DNA of 64,000 nucleotides from Comamonas denitrificans (GTDB lineage Bacteria; Pseudomonadota; Gammaproteobacteria; Burkholderiales; Burkholderiaceae_C): NCBI RefSeq assembly GCF_017368815.1, contig NZ_JAFNME010000004.1, forward strand, positions 95,429 through 159,428, written 5' to 3'. The notes under the pieces were generated by a model. That model saw only the letters and a list, made by a program, of their open reading frames with translations, was not told the DNA's origin and ran no database searches. Below are positions 18,346 through 26,575 of the stretch, in pieces. Positions within the stretch are counted from its first letter, which is position 1, and each line of letters starts with the position of its first letter. A program made the translations under genes and the position numbers.

Positions 18346-19704
18346 ATGACAACGATAGCTAACACCACAGAACAGACGGGCCTTAACGTGCAAAAAGATC
18401 AAAATTTTTCTGCCCTGCGTTTCATTACCTGCGGCAGCGTGGACGATGGCAAAAGCACCCTGATTGGCCGCCTGCTGGTCGATAGCCGCAGCGTGCTGCA
18501 AGACCAGGTGGCCGGTGTCACCAAGGGCGGCGAGGTCGATCTGGCCCAGCTGACCGACGGCCTGGCCTCCGAGCGCGAGCAAGGCATCACCATCGACGTG
18601 GCCTGGCGCTACTTTGCCACCGATCGGCGCAAATTCATCATTGGCGATGCCCCCGGGCATGAGCAGTACACGCGCAACATGGTCACTGCGGCCTCGCAGG
18701 CCGATGCGGCGATTGTGCTGGTCGATGCCACCAAGCTGGACTGGGCCAATCCGGCCCTGCAACTGCTGCCGCAAACGCGCCGCCACAGCCTGCTGGTGCA
18801 GCTGCTGCGCGTGCCCGGCCTGGTGTTTGCCGTGAATAAATTGGATGCCGTGGCCGATCCGGCCCTGGCGTTTGCGCACATTCAGGCCGCACTGCAGCAG
18901 TTTGCGCAGGATGCCGGCCTGGCGGTCACCGCCACCGTGCCCATCTCGGCGCTGCTGGGCTGGAACGTCGTCACCCCCCACGCGGGCTGGTGTGGTTACC
19001 AAGGCCCCAGCCTGCTGCAGCTGCTGGAAAGCCAGCCCACCACGCCGGCCGATACCCACCTGCCCCTGGCCTTTCCCGTGCAGTGGGTGGAGAAGTTTTC
19101 TGCGTCCAGCGACACCAGCCAAGGCCGCCGCGTGTTTTGGGGCCGGGTGGCGGCGGGCCAAGTGCAGCCGGGCCAAGCGGTGCAAATCTTCCCCAGCGGG
19201 CAGCTGGCCAGCGTGGCCCAGGTGCTTAACCACACGCGCCAGCCGCAGACCGTGGCTGCGGGCCTGAGTGCAGGCGTGGTGCTGGACCGCGAGGTGGATG
19301 TCTCGCGCGGCGATTGGATTGTGGCCGCCCCGCAAGCGGCCGCCGTGGCCGAGGACGACTTTGACACCCCCGCCGCCATCAGCCCCTGGCCCGCCCAGAA
19401 AACCGCCACCGCCACCGTTGCCTGGATGGACGACGAACCCCTGGTGGTGGGCCGCGTGTACTGGGCGCTGCATGGCCACCGCTGGGTGAAAGCCAAGGTG
19501 CAGCACGTGCTGTTCAATCTGGACGTACATACCCTGGAGCGCCAGGAAGCCAGCCAGCTGGCCCCCAACGCCATTGGCCAGGTGCAACTGCTGCTGCAAG
19601 AGCCGCTGCCGCTGGCCAGCTTTGCCCAGGCGCGGGTTTTGGGCTCACTGATTTTGGTGGACACCGCCAGCCACAAAACAGCGGGCGCGGTGCTGGTGCA
19701 ATAA
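18346..19704 (+). CDS. cysN: Sulfate adenylyltransferase subunit 1 (GTPase)
   Basis: EF-Tu-like GTPase that drives APS synthesis with CysD. 452 residues with P-loop GSVDDGKST (about residue 31), switch region EREQGITIDVAWRYF, DAPGHEQY and NKLD. No APS kinase (CysC) domain is fused at the C-terminus. The TAAATG junction with cysD implies coupled translation. Confidence 0.95.
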   Translation: MTTIANTTEQTGLNVQKDQNFSALRFITCGSVDDGKSTLIGRLLVDSRSVLQDQVAGVTKGGEVDLAQLTDGLASEREQGITIDVAWRYFATDRRKFIIGDAPGHEQYTRNMVTAASQADAAIVLVDATKLDWANPALQLLPQTRRHSLLVQLLRVPGLVFAVNKLDAVADPALAFAHIQAALQQFAQDAGLAVTATVPISALLGWNVVTPHAGWCGYQGPSLLQLLESQPTTPADTHLPLAFPVQWVEKFSASSDTSQGRRVFWGRVAAGQVQPGQAVQIFPSGQLASVAQVLNHTRQPQTVAAGLSAGVVLDREVDVSRGDWIVAAPQAAAVAEDDFDTPAAISPWPAQKTATATVAWMDDEPLVVGRVYWALHGHRWVKAKVQHVLFNLDVHTLERQEASQLAPNAIGQVQLLLQEPLPLASFAQARVLGSLILVDTASHKTAGAVLVQ

Positions 19705-19747
19705 GCCGCCAGGCTGGGCTGCGGCCCCAGGGCGTTGCGCTGGGCCT

Positions 19748-19768
19748 GAGATCGTGAACACGTTCTTA
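19748..19768. repeat. Solo end of the MITE-like element
   Basis: GAGATCGTGAACACGTTCTT (plus one more A) matches the right terminal repeat of the 168-bp element at 38461-38628. No second end is nearby, so this is a solo or decayed copy in the gap after cysN. Confidence 0.65.
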
Positions 19769-19771
19769 GTT

Positions 19772-20686
19772 CTAGTTGTGGTCTTGGCGCAGTTGCCCAT
19801 GCGCGTGACACGCCTGGACAAACGCGCTCAGTGGCGCGGTCAGGGTGTGCGCGGGGCGTTGCAGCAAAGAAAAATCACGCCGCAGCGGCGGCAGCAGGCT
19901 GGGCAGGATGACCAATTCGTCCCGGTCCAGCCATGGCTGCACCAGCACGCGGGACAGGCAGCCAATGCCCAGCCCCAGCGCGGCGCAGCGGGCAATCGCT
20001 TCTGAGCTGCCCAGGGTTGAGCAGGTGCTGGGCCACTCTTGCAGCAGGGGCAGCAGGCTGTGCTCCAACACCTCGCGGGTGCCCGAGCCCGGTTCGCGCA
20101 GCAGCCAGTGGGCCTGGCGCAGCGCGGCAATATCGCAGCCGTTTTGCGTCCAGCGTGAGCCGGGGCGGGCCACGAGCAGCAACTCGTCCTGGTACCAAGG
20201 CTGGCGCAGCAGTGCCGGGGTGCGGCAGGGCCCTTCGGTTAGACCCAGATCGACCTCCAGGGCCAGCACCGCGTGCTCGACCTGCTCGGTGTTGCCAATG
20301 CGCAGGTCCACGTTGATGTGCGGGTGGGTGGCCCTCAGGCGGGCCAGCACCAGGGGCAGAACATGGTTGCCAATGGTGCTGCTGGCGGCCAGGTGCAGGC
20401 GCACCGGCTGGGTGCTGGCGTTGGCGGCCCCCACGCTCAGGGCCAGGTGCTGGGCCTGCTCCAGCAGGTTGCGCGCTTGCGGCAGCAGGGTGCGGCCCGC
20501 AGCGTTGAGCACCAAGGCACGGCCTTGGCGCTCAAACAGCGTGGTGCCCAGCACGCGTTCGAGCTGCTGCAGCGCCGCACTGGTCGCCGATTGGGACAGC
20601 CCCAGCGCCCCGGCTGCCGCCACGGTGGAGCCATGGCGCACCACGGCGGTAAACACTTCCATCTGGCGCAAGGTCATGGGCAGCAT
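19772..20686 (-). CDS. LysR-family transcriptional regulator (YeiE-like)
   Basis: 304-residue LysR regulator: winged HTH at residues 4-62 (TLRQMEVFTAVVRHGSTVAA, LSQSATSAALQQLERVLGT) and a periplasmic-binding-like effector domain from about residue 90. It diverges from a YeiH-type exporter with an 87-base gap holding a 17-bp dyad. YeiE, its apparent counterpart, controls sulfite tolerance and YeiH in enterobacteria; next to a cys cluster the same role is plausible here. It could also regulate the cys genes. Confidence 0.8.
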   Translation of the reverse strand: MLPMTLRQMEVFTAVVRHGSTVAAAGALGLSQSATSAALQQLERVLGTTLFERQGRALVLNAAGRTLLPQARNLLEQAQHLALSVGAANASTQPVRLHLAASSTIGNHVLPLVLARLRATHPHINVDLRIGNTEQVEHAVLALEVDLGLTEGPCRTPALLRQPWYQDELLLVARPGSRWTQNGCDIAALRQAHWLLREPGSGTREVLEHSLLPLLQEWPSTCSTLGSSEAIARCAALGLGIGCLSRVLVQPWLDRDELVILPSLLPPLRRDFSLLQRPAHTLTAPLSAFVQACHAHGQLRQDHN

Positions 20687-20721
20687 GGCAGATCCTATCT
20701 ATCGGTTTTTTAGTTAAGCGC

Positions 20722-20738
20722 AACGTAAATTATTCGTT
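20722..20738. promoter_or_regulatory. Candidate LysR operator between the divergent genes
   Basis: AACGTAAATTATTCGTT is a near-perfect dyad (AACG...CGTT arms with A/T-rich centre) in the intergenic region. It has the length and placement expected of a LysR-type binding site. Confidence 0.5.
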
Positions 20739-20773
20739 ATCCAGGCGCGTCCCGTATCCCTACAGTCGCGTCC

Positions 20774-21805
20774 ATGCAAATTGTGACTGGGCTGGGGTCT
20801 CGGGCCGTACCGGGACTGGCATTGACGGGGGCGGGTGCCCTGCTGTGTCTGTTGTTAGAGCGCTTGCCGCTGCTGCAAGCTTGGAGTTTTGGGGCGCTGA
20901 CCCTGGCGATCGGCCTGGGCATGGTGCTGGGGCATGTGCCCTGGCTGCAAGGCGCAGGCGCAACCCGCTGGGCCGCAGGGGTGCAACTGGCCAAGGGGCC
21001 GGTGCTGCGGGCGGGCATCGTGCTGTACGGCCTGCGCTTGAGCGTGCAGGACATCACGGCCCTGGGCTGGGGCGCGGTGGCGCTGGATGTGTTCATCCTG
21101 AGCAGCACCGTGGCGCTGGCCTGGGCACTGGGCCGCTACGTGTTCAAGCTGGAGCCGCGCAGCGCCTTGCTCATTGGTGCGGGCAGCGCCATTTGCGGGG
21201 CGGCGGCCGTGCTGGCAACGGCCCCGGTGGCCCAGGCGCGCGAGCGTGATGTCGGCGTGGCCGTGGCCACCGTGGTGGTTTTTGGCACGCTGTCCATGTT
21301 TTTGTACCCCTGGCTGGCAGGGGTGTTGTGGCCGGCAACGGCGCACAGCAGCCCCGGCTATGGCGTGTACGTGGGCGCCACCGTGCACGAGGTGGCGCAG
21401 GTGGTGGTGGCCGCCAGTGCCATCGGGGGCCAGGCGGCGCATACTGCGGTGATCACCAAAATGCTGCGTGTGCTGTTGCTGGCCCCGTTTTTGCTCATCC
21501 TGTCGTGGTGGCTGGGGCGCGGGGCCCCGGCCGACGGGGGGCGCGGGCGCATCACCATTCCTTGGTTTGCCCTGGGGTTTGTGGCGGTGGTGTTGCTGCA
21601 CCCTGGCTTGCCGCCGCCGCTGGTGCGCCTGGGGGTGCTGCTGGACCAAGGGCTGCTGACCATGGCCATGCTGGCCTTGGGCATGGGCATCCAGTGGCAG
21701 GCGCTGCGCTGCGCCGGCATCCGGCCCTTGTGGTTGGCGGGGGCGCTGTGGCTGTGGTTGCTGGGGGCCGGTGCGGTGCTGACCCGCTGGGGGTGGCCGG
21801 GGTAA
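20774..21805 (+). CDS. YeiH-family putative sulfate/sulfite exporter
   Basis: Inner-membrane protein of 343 residues with about ten hydrophobic segments. The family signatures LRAGIVLYGLRLSVQDI (about residue 77), GAGSAICGAAAVLATAPV (about residue 136) and GATVHEVAQVV (about residue 203) identify the YeiH family, annotated as sulfate exporters and linked to sulfite resistance in some bacteria. It is divergent from a LysR gene and beside the sulfite-producing cys operon. Transport substrate is inferred. Confidence 0.82.
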   Translation: MQIVTGLGSRAVPGLALTGAGALLCLLLERLPLLQAWSFGALTLAIGLGMVLGHVPWLQGAGATRWAAGVQLAKGPVLRAGIVLYGLRLSVQDITALGWGAVALDVFILSSTVALAWALGRYVFKLEPRSALLIGAGSAICGAAAVLATAPVAQARERDVGVAVATVVVFGTLSMFLYPWLAGVLWPATAHSSPGYGVYVGATVHEVAQVVVAASAIGGQAAHTAVITKMLRVLLLAPFLLILSWWLGRGAPADGGRGRITIPWFALGFVAVVLLHPGLPPPLVRLGVLLDQGLLTMAMLALGMGIQWQALRCAGIRPLWLAGALWLWLLGAGAVLTRWGWPG

Positions 21806-21912
21806 TGCCAACCCCGTGCCCCCAGACGTTGCCCACCCGTTGCCCTGGCACCAGGCTATGGCGTGGGCCGTTGCGGGGCGCTGCTGGGTGCTTTTTCCGT
21901 GACAATCGCGGC

Positions 21913-22320
21913 ATGCACACCACCCCCGCTCTCACCACCACTACGCCCATCGTCCTTTTTGCCCATGGCTCGCGCGACCCGCGTTGGGCGCAGACGCTGG
22001 ACCACCTGCAAACGGCCCTGGAGCAGCAAGCCGCCGCCCAAGGGCGCACCTGCGTGGTGCGCCAAGCGTTTTTGGAGTTGATGGAGCCGCCCTTGCCCCA
22101 GGTGCTGGCCCAGTTGGGCGCCGAAGGGGCCACCCAGGTGGCCGTGCTGCCGGTGTTTTGGTCGGCAGGCAGCCATGTGCTGGGCGACTTGCCCGCGCTG
22201 ATTGCCCAGGCGCAAGCGGATTACCCGCAATTGCAGGTGCAAACGTGGCCGGTGCTGTCGCGCTGGCCGGGGCTGCTCGATTGGCTGGCGGGGCAGGCGC
22301 TGGCGCAGCTGTCTGAATAA
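21913..22320 (+). CDS. CbiX-type sirohydrochlorin chelatase, small form
   Basis: 135 residues; single-domain CbiX/SirB-like chelatase inserting a metal (Fe or Co) into sirohydrochlorin. The start at 21913 gives MHTTPALTTTTPIVLFAHGS with the catalytic His in FAHGSRDPRW (about residue 17) and the second conserved region VLPVFWSAGSHVLGDLP with a further His (about residue 87). It lies near cysI, which needs siroheme, so iron chelation for siroheme is the likelier role. A cobalamin role cannot be excluded. Confidence 0.8.
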   Translation: MHTTPALTTTTPIVLFAHGSRDPRWAQTLDHLQTALEQQAAAQGRTCVVRQAFLELMEPPLPQVLAQLGAEGATQVAVLPVFWSAGSHVLGDLPALIAQAQADYPQLQVQTWPVLSRWPGLLDWLAGQALAQLSE

Positions 22321-22358
22321 TTGAATTGGCCCTGGCCGTTGCTTTTGGCCACGGAAAC

Positions 22359-22377
22359 CAGGGTTTTCCCTGTTTTT
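22359..22377 (+). terminator. Probable terminator after the chelatase gene
   Basis: CAGGG-TTTT-CCCTG with a run of five T, 38 bases after the stop codon. The stem is short, so strength is uncertain. Confidence 0.5.
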
Positions 22378-22381
22378 ACGA

Positions 22382-22438
22382 GGTGCAACCTCTGCGACAT
22401 TTCAACCTGTTTAGGTTGCACCTTGGTGCGACCTTTTT
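22382..22438 (+). promoter_or_regulatory. PutA operator region with an attenuator-like hairpin
   Basis: GGTGCAACC (22382-22390) and its inverse GGTTGCACC (22414-22422) contain the GTTGCA core bound by the ribbon-helix-helix domain of PutA in enterobacteria; a variant GGTGCGACC follows at 22425-22433. The last two also form a 10-bp stem with a TT loop followed by TTTTT, 18 bases ahead of the putA ATG. Autorepression by PutA is the likely control. Confidence 0.65.
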
Positions 22439-22456
22439 GTTTAAAGGTTGTTTGCA

Positions 22457-25400
22457 ATGTCTACTACCCTTGGTATCAAAGTTGATGAAGCGCTGCGCGA
22501 GCGCATTCGCGCAGCCGCCCAGAATTTAGGGCGCACCCCGCACTGGCTGCTCAAGCAGGCGGTGGTGCAGTATGTGGATGCGCTGGAGCGTGGCCTGCCC
22601 AGCATTCGCATTGTTGGCACCGAAAGCGCCGCCGCCGATGCGCTGGAGAGTGAAGAAAGCGCCCTGGCTCCCCACGAAGTGCAGCCTTTTTTGCACTTTG
22701 CCCAATCCATCTTGCCGCAAACCCCGCTGCGCGCGGCCATTACCGCCGCTTGGCACCGGCCCGAGACCGAATGCCTGCCCGCCCTGCTGCCCCTGGCGCG
22801 GGTGAGCGATGCCGAGCAAGCGGGCAAAGTCCATGCCCTGGCCGCCAAGCTGGTGCAAGGCCTGCGCGATGCCCCGGTGGGCAGCGGCGTGGCGGCGCTG
22901 GTGCAGGAGTTTTCGCTGTCCAGCCAAGAAGGCGTGGCGCTGATGTGCCTGGCCGAGGCTTTGCTGCGCATCCCGGACAAGGCCACGCGCGATGCGCTGA
23001 TTCGCGACAAGATCAGCCAGGGCGACTGGAAATCGCACGTTGGGCGTTCGCAATCCATGTTCGTCAATGCCGCCGCCTGGGGGCTGGTGCTGACGGGCAA
23101 GCTGACCGGTACGAACAGTGAAAAAAATCTTTCATCGGCGCTGACCCGGGTGATCGGCAAGGGCGGCGAGCCGCTCATTCGCCAGGGCGTAAACCACGCC
23201 ATGAAGCTGATGGGCGAGCAGTTCGTTACCGGCCAGAACATTGGCGAGGCGCTGGCCAACAGCCGCAAGTTCGAAGCCCAAGGCTTTCGCTACAGCTACG
23301 ACATGCTGGGCGAGGCGGCCACCACCGAGCAGGACGCCCAGCGCTACCTGCGCGACTACGAGCAGGCCATCCACGCCATTGGCGCAGCGTCGGCCGGGCG
23401 CGGTATTTTTGAAGGGCCGGGCATCTCGATCAAGCTCTCGGCCCTGCACCCGCGCTACAGCCGCGCCCAGTACGACCGCGTGATGGGCGAGCTGCTGCCG
23501 CGCGTGCTGCACCTGGCCGAGCTGGCCAAGCAGTACGACATTGGCATGAACATCGACGCTGAAGAGGCCGACCGCCTGGAGCTGTCGCTCGATTTGATGG
23601 AGGCGCTGTGCGCTGCGCCCTCGCTCAAAGGCTGGAGCGGTATCGGCTTTGTCGTGCAGGCCTACCAAAAGCGCTGCCCGCAGGTGATCGACTATCTGAT
23701 CGACCTGGCCCGGCGCAGCCGCCGCCGCCTGATGGTGCGCTTGGTCAAAGGCGCGTACTGGGACAGCGAGATCAAACGCGCCCAGCTCGATGGCCTGGCC
23801 GGTTACCCGGTCTATACGCGCAAGGTCTATACCGACGTGAGCTACCTGGCCTGCGCCCGCAAGCTGCTGGAGGTGCCGGACGCGATCTACCCGCAATTTG
23901 CCACGCACAACGCGCAAACCCTGGCCACCATCTACCACCTGGCGCAAACCGTGGGTGGCAGCTACTACAGCGGCCAGTATGAATTTCAGTGCCTGCACGG
24001 CATGGGCGAGCCGCTGTACGCCCAGGTCACCGGCGCGATTGCCGATGGCAAGTTGGCCCGCCCCTGCCGCGTGTATGCGCCCGTGGGCAACCACGAAACC
24101 CTGCTGGCCTACCTGGTGCGCCGCCTGCTGGAAAACGGGGCCAACACCTCGTTTGTGAACCGCATTGGCGACCCCAGCGTGCCCGTGGCCGAGCTGGTGG
24201 CCGACCCGGTGGAGGAGGTGCTGCAAATCGCCAGCCAAGAAGGCCGCTTGGGGGCACCGCACCCAAAAATCCCGCTGCCCGCCCAGTTGCTGGCCCAGGG
24301 CCCGCAGGGCCGCGCCAACTCGCAAGGGGTGAACTTGGCGCACGAGCAGCAACTGGCCTCGCTGGCGGCCGCCTTGCTCAATAGCACCACGCAAAACTGG
24401 CTGGCCGCCCCGGCCGGGGTGCCCCTGCCGGCCGACCCGGCGCAAGACAGCCAGTGGCAGCCCGTGCGCAACCCGGCCGAACTGACCGATGTGGTGGGCT
24501 GGGTGCGCGAAACCGATGCCGAACAAGCCCAGGCCGCAGCCGCTGCCGCCGCCCAGGCCGCGCCCATTTGGGCGGGCACACCGCCGGCCGTGCGCGGCGA
24601 TGTGCTGGCCCGTGCGGCCGATTTGCTGGAGCAACGCAGCCAGCTCTTGATGGGCCTGATCGTGCGCGAAGCGGGCAAAACCCTGCCCAACGCCGTGGCC
24701 GAAATCCGCGAGGCCGTGGACTTCCTGCGCTACTACGGCGCCATGGTGGCCGACCAGTTTGACAACGCCCGCGAACGCCCCTTGGGCGTGGTGCTGGCCA
24801 TCAGCCCGTGGAATTTCCCGCTGGCCATCTTCGCTGGGCAGGTGGCCGCTGCGCTGGCCGCCGGCAACGCTGTGCTGGCCAAACCCGCCGAGCAAACGCC
24901 GCTGACGGCCGCCGCCATGGTCGCCATCCTGTACGAGGCCGGGGTGCCGCGCGATGCGCTGCAGTTTGTGCCCGGCCAGGGGGAAACCGTGGGCGCAGCC
25001 CTGGTGGCGCACCCGCAGGTGGCCGGGGTGATGTTCACCGGCTCCACCGAGGTGGCCCGCATCATTGCCAAGCAACTGGCCCAGCGCCTGTCGCCCAGCG
25101 GCCAGCCGATTCCGCTGATTGCCGAAACCGGCGGGCAAAACGCCATGATCGTCGATTCGTCCGCTCTGGCCGAACAGGTGGTGGGCGATGTGCTGACCTC
25201 GGCCTTTGACTCGGCCGGTCAGCGCTGCTCGGCCCTGCGCCTGCTGTGTGTGCAGGCCGATGTGGCCGAGCGCCAGCTCACCATGCTGCGCGAAGCCCTG
25301 CAGGAGTGGAGCCTGGGCAACCCCGACCGCCAGAGCACCGATGTGGGCCCGGTGATCGACGAAGAGGCCCGCGCCCAGATCGAGGCGCACATTCAGCAGA

Positions 25401-26446
25401 TGCAGGAAGCGGGGCAAAAAGTCACCCGCGTGCAACGCCAGGACGGCGTGTTAAACGGCCACTTCGTTGCCCCGGCGATTATTGAAATTGATAGCGCCAA
25501 GCGCTTAACTCGTGAGGTTTTTGGCCCAGTTTTGCACGTTATTCGCTTTCAGCGTGACCAGATTGACCGCTTGGTGGACGATATCAACGCCACCGGCTAT
25601 GGCCTCACGTTTGGCGTACACAGCCGCATTGACGAAACCATTGACCGCCTGACCGGCCGCATCCACGCGGGCAACATTTACGTAAACCGCAACGTGGTCG
25701 GGGCCGTGGTCGGCGTGCAGCCCTTTGGCGGCATGGGCCTGTCGGGCACCGGCCCCAAAGCCGGTGGGCCGCTGTATTTGTACCGCTTGGTGCAGGGCCA
25801 GCCCAATGCCGCGCTGGCCCCGCTGCCACGTGCCCAGGCCAGCGCCCCGGTGCCGGCCCAGCAATTGCTGGCCAGCCTGCAAACCACGGTGGTGGCGGGG
25901 GTGGAGCAATCGGGCCGCATCTGCGCCGAGGCGCTGGCCGCCTCGCGCCTGGGCACCAGCGTGCTGCTCAATGGCCCCACGGGCGAGAGCAACCGCTACC
26001 GCCTGCTAGCGCGTGGCCCGGTGTGGGCGCTGCCGCGCACGCCGCTGGGCCTGGTACACCAGGTGGCCGCCGCTTTGGCCACCGGCAACCCCTGCCACGT
26101 GGTGCTGCCTGCGCAGGACAACGGCTGCGCCGCCGCCTGGCAAGCGCTGCGCGCGGCGGCCGGCGATGCCGGGGTGGCCTGGCTGCACAGTGCCGATGAC
26201 CAGTCCTGGGGCGATGCCCAGGCCCCCATCACGGCCTTGCTGTTCGAGGGCGATGGCGATGCCCTGGTGGGCATTACCACCGCCGTGGCCGCCCGTGCCG
26301 GGGCCATCGTGCGCGTCGAAAGCCGCAGCAGCGAAGCCTTGCACGCCGGGCACGGCTACGACCTGGCCGCCTTGCTGCACGAGCAATCCATCAGCACCAA
26401 CACGGCCGCGGCCGGGGGCAATGCCCAGTTGATGACCATGGCCTGA
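22457..26446 (+). CDS. putA: Trifunctional PutA: proline dehydrogenase, P5C dehydrogenase and repressor
   Basis: 1329 residues, starting at ATG 22457 (a TTG at 22448 is also open). Residues 1-45 (TTLGIKVDEALRERIRAAAQ) form a ribbon-helix-helix DNA-binding domain. The FAD proline dehydrogenase barrel spans about 200-560 and includes EGPGISIKLSALHPRYSR and MVRLVKGAYWDSEIKRAQ. The NAD aldehyde dehydrogenase domain follows from about 650 to 1130, with SPWNFPLAIF, AETGGQNAMIVDSSA and the catalytic Cys in SAGQRCSALR. A C-terminal ALDH-like extension closes the long PutA form. It oxidises proline to glutamate at the membrane. putP follows, and operator-like sites precede it. Confidence 0.95.
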   Translation: MSTTLGIKVDEALRERIRAAAQNLGRTPHWLLKQAVVQYVDALERGLPSIRIVGTESAAADALESEESALAPHEVQPFLHFAQSILPQTPLRAAITAAWHRPETECLPALLPLARVSDAEQAGKVHALAAKLVQGLRDAPVGSGVAALVQEFSLSSQEGVALMCLAEALLRIPDKATRDALIRDKISQGDWKSHVGRSQSMFVNAAAWGLVLTGKLTGTNSEKNLSSALTRVIGKGGEPLIRQGVNHAMKLMGEQFVTGQNIGEALANSRKFEAQGFRYSYDMLGEAATTEQDAQRYLRDYEQAIHAIGAASAGRGIFEGPGISIKLSALHPRYSRAQYDRVMGELLPRVLHLAELAKQYDIGMNIDAEEADRLELSLDLMEALCAAPSLKGWSGIGFVVQAYQKRCPQVIDYLIDLARRSRRRLMVRLVKGAYWDSEIKRAQLDGLAGYPVYTRKVYTDVSYLACARKLLEVPDAIYPQFATHNAQTLATIYHLAQTVGGSYYSGQYEFQCLHGMGEPLYAQVTGAIADGKLARPCRVYAPVGNHETLLAYLVRRLLENGANTSFVNRIGDPSVPVAELVADPVEEVLQIASQEGRLGAPHPKIPLPAQLLAQGPQGRANSQGVNLAHEQQLASLAAALLNSTTQNWLAAPAGVPLPADPAQDSQWQPVRNPAELTDVVGWVRETDAEQAQAAAAAAAQAAPIWAGTPPAVRGDVLARAADLLEQRSQLLMGLIVREAGKTLPNAVAEIREAVDFLRYYGAMVADQFDNARERPLGVVLAISPWNFPLAIFAGQVAAALAAGNAVLAKPAEQTPLTAAAMVAILYEAGVPRDALQFVPGQGETVGAALVAHPQVAGVMFTGSTEVARIIAKQLAQRLSPSGQPIPLIAETGGQNAMIVDSSALAEQVVGDVLTSAFDSAGQRCSALRLLCVQADVAERQLTMLREALQEWSLGNPDRQSTDVGPVIDEEARAQIEAHIQQMQEAGQKVTRVQRQDGVLNGHFVAPAIIEIDSAKRLTREVFGPVLHVIRFQRDQIDRLVDDINATGYGLTFGVHSRIDETIDRLTGRIHAGNIYVNRNVVGAVVGVQPFGGMGLSGTGPKAGGPLYLYRLVQGQPNAALAPLPRAQASAPVPAQQLLASLQTTVVAGVEQSGRICAEALAASRLGTSVLLNGPTGESNRYRLLARGPVWALPRTPLGLVHQVAAALATGNPCHVVLPAQDNGCAAAWQALRAAAGDAGVAWLHSADDQSWGDAQAPITALLFEGDGDALVGITTAVAARAGAIVRVESRSSEALHAGHGYDLAALLHEQSISTNTAAAGGNAQLMTMA

Positions 26447-26473
26447 CAGGGGCCACACCGCCTTCGTTTGGAC

Positions 26474-26506
26474 AACCCTGGCGCGATGCGTTCGCGCGGG
26501 GTTTTC
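26474..26506 (+). terminator. Terminator after putA
   Basis: AACCC...GGGTT outer stem with an inner GCGCG/CGCGC and then TTTTCTGTT, about 30 bases after the putA stop. Confidence 0.65.
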
Positions 26507-26539
26507 TGTTCTTAAAAATGCTGGTTTTCGCTTGCTGTG

Positions 26540-26560
26540 TAAGCGCTGCTAGCTATTAAA
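26540..26560. repeat. Dispersed palindromic repeat copy before putP
   Basis: TAAGCGCTGCTAGCTATTAA (26540-26559) matches the AAGCGC...AGCTAT consensus and lies about 16 bases upstream of the putP start, close to where its ribosome-binding site would be expected. Confidence 0.7.
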
Positions 26561-26575
26561 AAGTAGTACATCTCT

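Noticed and set aside
17401..19599. 732-codon minus-strand frame across cysD and cysN
   Set aside because: Shadow of two well-supported genes with all catalytic motifs on the plus strand; no ribosome-binding site and a His/Gln/Gly-rich composition.
19754..20005. 83-codon plus-strand frame after cysN
   Set aside because: It is opposite the C-terminal half of the LysR gene and begins in a repeat fragment; no supporting signal.
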